DNA from: Candidatus Intestinimonas merdavium
GTDB lineage: Bacteria > Bacillota > Clostridia > Oscillospirales > Oscillospiraceae
Length of the DNA stretch: 64,000 nt
Reading direction: 5' to 3'
Assembly: GCA_019115785.1 (NCBI GenBank)
Contig: DXCX01000055.1
Span: forward strand, 1 to 64,000
A model generated the notes under the pieces. It had not been told where the DNA came from, searched no databases, and saw only the letters and a list, made by a program, of their open reading frames with translations. Below are positions 58,766-64,000 of the stretch, piece after piece; within the stretch, counting starts at the first letter, position 1, and each line of letters begins with the position of its first letter. The position numbers and the translations under genes are program-made.

Positions 58766-59992
58766 ATGACAGATCACAAGGACATTAAGAAGGTCGTTCT
58801 CGCCTATTCCGGCGGATTGGATACATCCATCATCATTCCCTGGCTGAAGGAGAACTACAATAACTGCGAGGTCATCGCCGTCTCCGGCGACGTAGGCCAG
58901 GGCACGGAGTTGGACGGTTTGGAGGAGAAGGCCATCAAGACCGGTGCCTCCAAGCTCTATGTGGAGGACCTCACCGACGAGATGGTGGATGAGGTCATTA
59001 TCCCCTCCATGAAGATGGGGGCCAAGTATGAGCAGTACCTGCTGGGTACCGCCTTTGCCCGGCCCATCATTGCCAAGCGCCTGGTGGAGATTGCCAAGAA
59101 GGAAGGGGCCGACGCTGTCTGCCACGGCTGCACCGGCAAGGGCAACGACCAGGTCCGCTTTGAGCTGGCCATCAAGCGCTTTGCCCCTGACATGAAGATC
59201 ATTGCCCCCTGGCGGGAGTGGGACATCAAGGGCCGGGACGAGGAGATCGACTATGCCGAGGCCCACGACATCCCCCTGAAGATCAGCAGGGAGACCAACT
59301 ACTCCAAGGACAAGAATCTGTGGCATCTCTCTCACGAGGGCCTGGACCTGGAGGACCCCTCCAACGAGCCGCTCTATGAGAAGGAGGGCTTTTTGGAGAT
59401 GGGGGTAAGTCCCATCGCCGCGCCCGACAAGCCCACCTATGTTACCCTGGAGTTTGTCAAGGGCGTGCCCGTGGCCATCGACGGGGAAAAGATGAAGGCC
59501 AGCGACATCATCCGCAAGCTCAACAAGCTGGGCGGTGAGAACGGCATCGGTCTGCTGGACATCGTGGAGAACCGGCTGGTGGGCATGAAGGACCGGGGCG
59601 TCTATGAGACGCCCGGCGGTACCATCCTCTACCACGCCCATGAGGTGCTGGAGATGATCACTCTGGACAAGGACACCGCCCATATGAAGAGCAAGCTGGC
59701 GGTGGACTTCGCCGACCTGGTCTACAACGGCAAGTGGTTTACCCCCCTGCGGGAGGCTCTGTCCGCCTTTGCCGACAAGACCCAGGAGCATGTCACCGGC
59801 ACTGTGAAGCTCAAGCTTTACAAGGGCAACATCATCAACGCCGGCGTCACCTCTCCCGAGACCCTCTACTCTGAGGAGCTGGTCACCTTTGAGGAGAGCG
59901 ATTACAACCAGGATGACGCCACCGGCTTTATCAACCTGTGGGGTCTGCCCGACACCGTCCAGGCGCTGCGGGAGCAGGGTAAGCTGAAATAA
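58766..59992 (+). CDS. argG: Argininosuccinate synthase
   Basis: ArgG condenses citrulline and aspartate with ATP in arginine synthesis. The 408-residue protein ([31 protein letters not shown]) carries the PP-loop [35 protein letters not shown] and [19 protein letters not shown]. Length is typical. The ATG at 58766 follows GGAGG; the track's 58667 start lies within the palindrome region. It is first in argG-argH-argC-argJ-argB. Confidence 0.96.
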   Translation: MTDHKDIKKVVLAYSGGLDTSIIIPWLKENYNNCEVIAVSGDVGQGTELDGLEEKAIKTGASKLYVEDLTDEMVDEVIIPSMKMGAKYEQYLLGTAFARPIIAKRLVEIAKKEGADAVCHGCTGKGNDQVRFELAIKRFAPDMKIIAPWREWDIKGRDEEIDYAEAHDIPLKISRETNYSKDKNLWHLSHEGLDLEDPSNEPLYEKEGFLEMGVSPIAAPDKPTYVTLEFVKGVPVAIDGEKMKASDIIRKLNKLGGENGIGLLDIVENRLVGMKDRGVYETPGGTILYHAHEVLEMITLDKDTAHMKSKLAVDFADLVYNGKWFTPLREALSAFADKTQEHVTGTVKLKLYKGNIINAGVTSPETLYSEELVTFEESDYNQDDATGFINLWGLPDTVQALREQGKLK

Positions 59993-60007
59993 GAAACGGA
60001 TCACTAA

Positions 60008-60045
60008 GGGACGCCGCGCCGGCCAGCGGGCCGGCACGGCGTCCC
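60008..60045. repeat. Intergenic hairpin between argG and argH
   Basis: GGGACGCCG-C-GCCGGCC-AGCG-GGCCGGC-A-CGGCGTCCC, a very stable stem with one mismatch and no T run. It may protect the argG mRNA end or attenuate read-through into argH. Confidence 0.6.
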
Positions 60046-60073
60046 TATCCCCATACATAAGGAGCGAAGGATC

Positions 60074-61459
60074 ATGAAACTTTGGGCAGGACGCTTCCAA
60101 AAGGAGACCGATACTGCGGTCAACGATTTCAACTCCTCCATCAGCTTTGACGCCCGGCTCTATCAGGAGGACATTGCCGGCTCCATTGCCCACGCCGCCA
60201 TGCTGGGCAAGCAGGGCATCATTGAGGAGCACGAGGCGGAAAAGATCATCGAGGGCCTCAAGGCCATCCTGGCCGACATCGAGGCAGGTAAAGTGGAGTT
60301 CTCCGAGGAAAATGAGGACATCCACATGAATATCGAAAGTGAGCTCACCGCTCGCATCGGGGATACCGGCAAGCGCCTCCACACCGCCCGGAGCCGGAAC
60401 GATCAGGTGGCGGTGGACTTCCGGCTCTACGTCAAAAAGGAGATTCCTGTTATCATCGGTATGGTGCTGGATCTGGAGAAGGTCCTCATCAAGAAGGCCC
60501 AGGAAAACCTGGATGCCGTCATGCCGGGCTATACTCACCTCCAGCGAGCCCAGCCCACCACATTTGCACACTACATGATGGCCTACGCCAACATGCTCAA
60601 GCGGGATGTGACCCGGCTGGAGGACTGCCTGGAGCGTATGGACGAGTGCCCCCTGGGAGCCGGTGCCCTGGCCACCTCCACCTATCCGGTGGACCGGTTC
60701 CAGACCGCGGCCGCCCTGGGCTTTGGGAAACCCACCGACAACTCCCTGGACTCGGTTTCCGATCGAGACTTTGCCATTGAGTTCACCTCGGCGCTCTCCA
60801 TCCTCATGATGCACCTGTCCCGGTTTTCTGAGGAGATCATCCTCTGGTGCTCCTGGGAGTTCAAGTTCGTGGAGCTGGACGACGCCTACTCCACCGGCTC
60901 CTCCATCATGCCTCAGAAGAAGAATCCAGACGTGGCCGAGCTGGTCCGGGGCAAGACGGGGCGGGTGTACGGCTCCCTCATCACCCTCCTTACCATCATG
61001 AAAGGGCTTCCCCTTGCCTATAACAAGGACATGCAGGAGGACAAGGAGCCCGTCTTTGACGCCATCGATACGGTGGAACAGTGCCTCCCCGTCTTTGCCG
61101 CCATGGTGAACACCCTCACTGTCAAGCACAAGAACATGCAGAGAGCGGCGGCTGGCGGCTTCATCAACGCCACCGACTGCGCCGACTATCTGGTGAAGAA
61201 GGGGCTGCCCTTCCGGGATGCCTACATGATCGTGGGCCGGCTGGTCCACATGTGCATCAAGACTGGTGAGACGCTGGATACCTTGCCCCTCAAGGACTTC
61301 CAGTCCGTGTCCGGCGCCTTTGGCCCCGATGTATATCAGGCTCTGGAGCTCAAGACCTGCGTGGGAGGCCGGAAGGTCTATGGCGGCCCCGCCCCCGACT
61401 CTGTCAAGATACAGATTGAACACATCCAGCAGTTCGTGGAGGCGCGTGAGCAGAAATGA
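60074..61459 (+). CDS. argH: Argininosuccinate lyase
   Basis: ArgH cleaves argininosuccinate to arginine and fumarate. The 461-residue protein of the fumarase/aspartase superfamily shows MKLWAGRFQKETDTAVNDFNSSI, TARSRNDQVAVDFRLYVK, PGYTHLQRAQPTTFAHY (catalytic His) and the superfamily signature GSSIMPQKKNPDVAEL (catalytic Ser). ATG 60074 follows GGAGCGAAGG. It overlaps argC by 4 bp (ATGA). Confidence 0.97.
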   Translation: MKLWAGRFQKETDTAVNDFNSSISFDARLYQEDIAGSIAHAAMLGKQGIIEEHEAEKIIEGLKAILADIEAGKVEFSEENEDIHMNIESELTARIGDTGKRLHTARSRNDQVAVDFRLYVKKEIPVIIGMVLDLEKVLIKKAQENLDAVMPGYTHLQRAQPTTFAHYMMAYANMLKRDVTRLEDCLERMDECPLGAGALATSTYPVDRFQTAAALGFGKPTDNSLDSVSDRDFAIEFTSALSILMMHLSRFSEEIILWCSWEFKFVELDDAYSTGSSIMPQKKNPDVAELVRGKTGRVYGSLITLLTIMKGLPLAYNKDMQEDKEPVFDAIDTVEQCLPVFAAMVNTLTVKHKNMQRAAAGGFINATDCADYLVKKGLPFRDAYMIVGRLVHMCIKTGETLDTLPLKDFQSVSGAFGPDVYQALELKTCVGGRKVYGGPAPDSVKIQIEHIQQFVEAREQK

Positions 61460-62394
61460 AGCCAAAAGTCTACATCGACGGCCAGGAGGGCACCACCGGA
61501 CTTCAGATCTATGAGCGTCTGGGGGGGCGGGACGACATCGAGCTACTCCTTATCGAACCTGACAAGCGGAAAGACTTGACAGAACGGAAAAAGTTGCTCA
61601 ATGCCGCCGATCTGTGCTTCCTGTGCCTGCCCGACGCCGCCGCCGTGGAGGCGGTGGGACTGATCGAAAATGAGAAGACCAAGGTCATCGACGCCTCCAC
61701 CGCCCATAGGACAGCGGAGGGATGGACTTACGGCTTTCCAGAGCTGCTGGCCGGCCAGCGTCAGCGGGTGCGTTTTGCCAAACGGGTGGCCAACCCCGGC
61801 TGTCACGCCACCGGTTTTCTAGTCTCAGCCGCACCTTTGACGGCCATGGGGGTCCTGCCAAAGGAGGCTGCCATCACCTGCTTTTCTCTCACCGGCTATT
61901 CCGGGGGAGGGAAGAAGATGATTGCCGACTATGAGACAGGGGAGAAAGCGGAAGACCTTTACAGCCCCAGGATTTACGGGACCAACCTCCGCCACAAGCA
62001 CCTGCCGGAGATGAAGGCCTATGCCGGCCTTACTCAGCCGCCGGTTTTCTGCCCGGTGGTGGATGACTACTATAAAGGTATGGCCACCACGCTGATGCTC
62101 CCCGTCTCCCTATTGTCCGGCCACCCCACAGCGGAGGATGTGTGCGAGATGTTGGAGCGGTACTATGAGGGAGAGGCTTTGGTCAAGGTGCTGCCCTACC
62201 AGAAGGAGAGGGCCTTCCTATGCGCCAACGCTATGGCGGGGAAGGACAGCCTGGAGCTCATCGTCTCCGGCCACGAGGAGCAGATTATCATTACGGCCCG
62301 GTTTGACAACCTGGGCAAAGGTGCCTCTGGCGCGGCGGTCCAGAATATGAACCTGATGCTGGGGTTCCCCGAGACCACGGGGCTGGCCCTGTGA
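61456..62394 (+). CDS. argC: N-acetyl-gamma-glutamyl-phosphate reductase (type 2)
   Basis: ArgC reduces N-acetylglutamyl phosphate to the semialdehyde with NADPH. The 312-residue protein starts MKPKVYIDGQEGTTGLQIYERL and has the catalytic Cys in RVANPGCHATGF, FSLTGYSGGGKKMI and the His region RHKHLPEM. The IDGQEGTTG start and roughly 310-residue length mark the shorter type 2 ArgC. Its ATG overlaps the argH stop, so translation is coupled. The placement between argH and argJ suits a single arginine operon. Confidence 0.94.
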   Translation: MKPKVYIDGQEGTTGLQIYERLGGRDDIELLLIEPDKRKDLTERKKLLNAADLCFLCLPDAAAVEAVGLIENEKTKVIDASTAHRTAEGWTYGFPELLAGQRQRVRFAKRVANPGCHATGFLVSAAPLTAMGVLPKEAAITCFSLTGYSGGGKKMIADYETGEKAEDLYSPRIYGTNLRHKHLPEMKAYAGLTQPPVFCPVVDDYYKGMATTLMLPVSLLSGHPTAEDVCEMLERYYEGEALVKVLPYQKERAFLCANAMAGKDSLELIVSGHEEQIIITARFDNLGKGASGAAVQNMNLMLGFPETTGLAL

Positions 62395-62440
62395 GGCAAC
62401 GGCGGTGCAGCCGCCGGAATGACAAAGGAGTTGTGTCGAT

Positions 62441-63703
62441 ATGAAACAGATCTCTGGCGGCGTGGCCGCCCCCAAGGGATTTACCGCCTCCGGTGTCCAC
62501 TGTGGCGTGAAGAAGGGAAAGGGAGACGGCAATCAGCCCCCTATGAGCAAGATGCCCGAGGTGCTGGAGGGGAAAAAGGACCTGGCCCTCATCGTCTCCG
62601 AGCAGCCCTGTACTGCCGCTGCGGTCTATACCATGAACCGGGTGAAGGCGGCCCCCCTGTATGTCACCATGGATCACCTGGAAAACGGAGAGGCCCAGGC
62701 CATCGTAGCCAACTCCGGCAACGCCAATGCCTGTGCTCCTAATAGCCATGAGCATGCCGAGGAGATGTGCCAGCTGGCTGCCCAGGCCACCGGCCTGAAG
62801 GCATCCGACTTTGTGGTGGCATCCACCGGTGTCATTGGCCAGGAGCTCAACATCTCCGCCATTCAGGCCGGGCTCCCCGCCTGTGCAGCAGCCCTCTCCA
62901 AGGACGGTTCTGACGCCGCGGCCAATGCCATCATGACCACTGATACAGTGAAGAAGGAGATGGCGGTGACCTGTTCTGTGGGTGGTAAGACGGTGACCAT
63001 TGGCGCCATCGCCAAGGGCTCCGGTATGATCCACCCCAATATGGGTACCATGCTGTGCTTCGTCACCACCGACTGCGCCATCACCCATGAGATGCTCTCC
63101 GACGCCCTCCACGAGATCGTGCCCCGGACCTTCAACCGGGTGACGGTAGATGGGGATACCTCCACCAACGACATGTGCGTGGTGCTGGCCAACGGCATGG
63201 CGGAGAACGATCTCATCGAGTGGAAGGACGACGGTTATACCGTCTTTTACAAGACGCTTTACAGCGTCTTTGAGCAGATGGCCCGGTCTATCGCCGCTGA
63301 CGGAGAGGGAGCCAGCAAGCTCATTACCTGCACGGTAGGCAGGGCCCGCAGTGAGGAGGCTGCCGAGCGCCTGGCCAAGGCGGTGGTGGGCTCCTCTCTG
63401 GTGAAGGCCGCCATGTTTGGTTCCGATGCCAACTGGGGCCGAGTCCTCTGTGCCATGGGCTACTCCAAGGCGCCCTTCCGCCCTGAGTTTGTGGACGTAA
63501 AGTTTGCCTCTGCTGTGGGAGAGATCCTGGTGTGCCAGCAAGGAGCCGGAGTGGACTTCGATGAAGAGGCCGCAAAGAGCATCCTCAGCCAGGATGAGGT
63601 GGTCATCCATGTGAATCTCAATGAGGGTGAGCACGAGGCCACCTGCTGGGGCTGCGACCTTACCTATGACTATGTGAAGATCAACGGGGACTACCGGACC
63701 TGA
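62441..63703 (+). CDS. argJ: Bifunctional glutamate N-acetyltransferase/ornithine acetyltransferase
   Basis: ArgJ recycles the acetyl group from acetylornithine to glutamate and, in bifunctional forms, also uses acetyl-CoA. The 420-residue precursor has GVHCGVKKGKGD, VKAAPLYVT, ANSGNANACAP, GVIGQELN, and the self-cleavage site KGSGMIHPNMGTMLCFVTTD, where the Thr becomes the new N-terminus of the beta chain. DTSTNDMCVVLANG and FGSDANWGRVLCAMGYS follow. Start: ATG 62441 after AAAGGAG. No separate argA is seen, consistent with the cyclic pathway. Confidence 0.96.
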   Translation: MKQISGGVAAPKGFTASGVHCGVKKGKGDGNQPPMSKMPEVLEGKKDLALIVSEQPCTAAAVYTMNRVKAAPLYVTMDHLENGEAQAIVANSGNANACAPNSHEHAEEMCQLAAQATGLKASDFVVASTGVIGQELNISAIQAGLPACAAALSKDGSDAAANAIMTTDTVKKEMAVTCSVGGKTVTIGAIAKGSGMIHPNMGTMLCFVTTDCAITHEMLSDALHEIVPRTFNRVTVDGDTSTNDMCVVLANGMAENDLIEWKDDGYTVFYKTLYSVFEQMARSIAADGEGASKLITCTVGRARSEEAAERLAKAVVGSSLVKAAMFGSDANWGRVLCAMGYSKAPFRPEFVDVKFASAVGEILVCQQGAGVDFDEEAAKSILSQDEVVIHVNLNEGEHEATCWGCDLTYDYVKINGDYRT

Positions 63704-63736
63704 GTGTGAGCCGGCACCCCCATGGAGGTTACTGAT

Positions 63737-64000
63737 ATGTCCGATTCCCATGTGGCGCAGCGCGCCCAGGTTCTGGCCGAGGCCCTGCCCTACATCCAGA
63801 AATACTACGGCAAGACCATCGTAGTCAAATACGGCGGAAATGCTATGATCTCCGAGGAGCTCCGCCAGGCCGTCATCAGCGACATCATCCTCCTCCACCT
63901 GGTGGGTATCCAGGTGGTGGTGGTCCACGGCGGCGGCCCGGAGATCTCCGCCATGCTCAAGAAAATTGGTAAGGAGTCCAAATTTGTGGACGGCCTGCGG
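63737..64000 (+). CDS. argB: Acetylglutamate kinase (partial, C-terminus beyond right edge)
   Basis: ArgB phosphorylates N-acetylglutamate and is the usual arginine-feedback point of the cyclic pathway. The visible 88 codons read [88 protein letters not shown]. They include the kinase motifs VVKYGGNAM and [12 protein letters not shown] 63737 follows ATGGAGG. The frame is open to the end of the window. It lies 33 bp after argJ. Confidence 0.95.
   Translation, partial: MSDSHVAQRAQVLAEALPYIQKYYGKTIVVKYGGNAMISEELRQAVISDIILLHLVGIQVVVVHGGGPEISAMLKKIGKESKFVDGLR

Noticed and set aside
58634-61465. 943-codon minus-strand ORF opposite argG and argH
   Set aside because: Antisense shadow of two well-supported arginine genes.
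62291-63928. 545-codon minus-strand ORF opposite argJ
   Set aside because: Antisense of argJ and the start of argB.
1-64000. tRNA genes and CRISPR arrays
   Set aside because: No GGTTCGAATCC-type T-arms in cloverleaf context and no regularly spaced direct repeats were seen by reading; a tRNAscan-SE and CRISPR finder run would settle it.

Overview
The window looks like chromosomal DNA from a G+C-rich anaerobic spore-forming Clostridium relative, most likely a gut Oscillospiraceae-type organism (Flavonifractor/Oscillibacter-like). This is inferred from gene content: a clostridial rpmG-secE-nusG-rplK-rplA cluster, YpeB, a 2-hydroxyacyl-CoA dehydratase activase system, SLH-domain exported proteins, a ClpC-type ATPase, a type 2 argC in an argGHCJB cluster, and typical Firmicutes promoters (TTGxxx-N16/18-TATAAT) with GGAGG ribosome binding sites. 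No rRNA, tRNA or CRISPR array was seen. Most long ORF-track entries are antisense shadows created by the high G+C content.

Layout. 1-2282 (minus): ribosomal/transcription cluster, with rplA running off the left edge. 2300-5206 (plus): ruvX, then an overlapping LuxE-like/LuxC-like fatty acid reductase pair with no luciferase. 5193-9041 (minus): two half-size TauE/SafE membrane proteins, tcdA, a membrane-anchored parvulin foldase, a probable structured RNA (6S RNA is the best guess) and a DUF1292 protein. 9166-12015 (plus): class A penicillin-binding protein. 12176-28925 (minus): SLH/YcdB-like exported protein, a CofE-like protein, a phosphate permease, two related lipoproteins around a MATE transporter, a GNAT enzyme, the dehydratase activase system with an SLH/transglutaminase gene between its two parts, and malQ. 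29166-33733 (plus): DivIVA-like coiled coil, uppP, ftsK. 33779-38435: ypeB, a phosphodiester glycosidase and an ECF sigma/anti-sigma pair.

38436-41964 is a scarred accessory segment. An intact fructokinase gene is followed by a wrecked sucrose hydrolase gene joined head to head to a beheaded thiolase gene, then a 140-bp element with IS6-like ends. 41965-49306 returns to core genes: amidase, rsmA, polA, rimI, two tandem GNAT-like paralogues and tsaD. 49307-51098 is a second, A+T-richer scar with an IS3-like left end and an XRE/TPR-type regulator. 51099-58580 holds a lipoprotein coupled to a ClpC-like ATPase, a small 2[4Fe-4S] ferredoxin, a His-rich protein, an esterase, and an acyltransferase plus zinc-ribbon membrane protein operon. 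58671-64000 is the arginine operon argG-argH-argC-argJ-argB, preceded by a perfect palindrome abutting its promoter; argB runs off the right edge.

The most interesting unexplained units are the luciferase-free LuxCE pair, the split activase system, the acyltransferase/zinc-ribbon/esterase unit, the twin GNAT genes inside the rimI-tsaD operon, and a ClpC gene without a canonical start codon.
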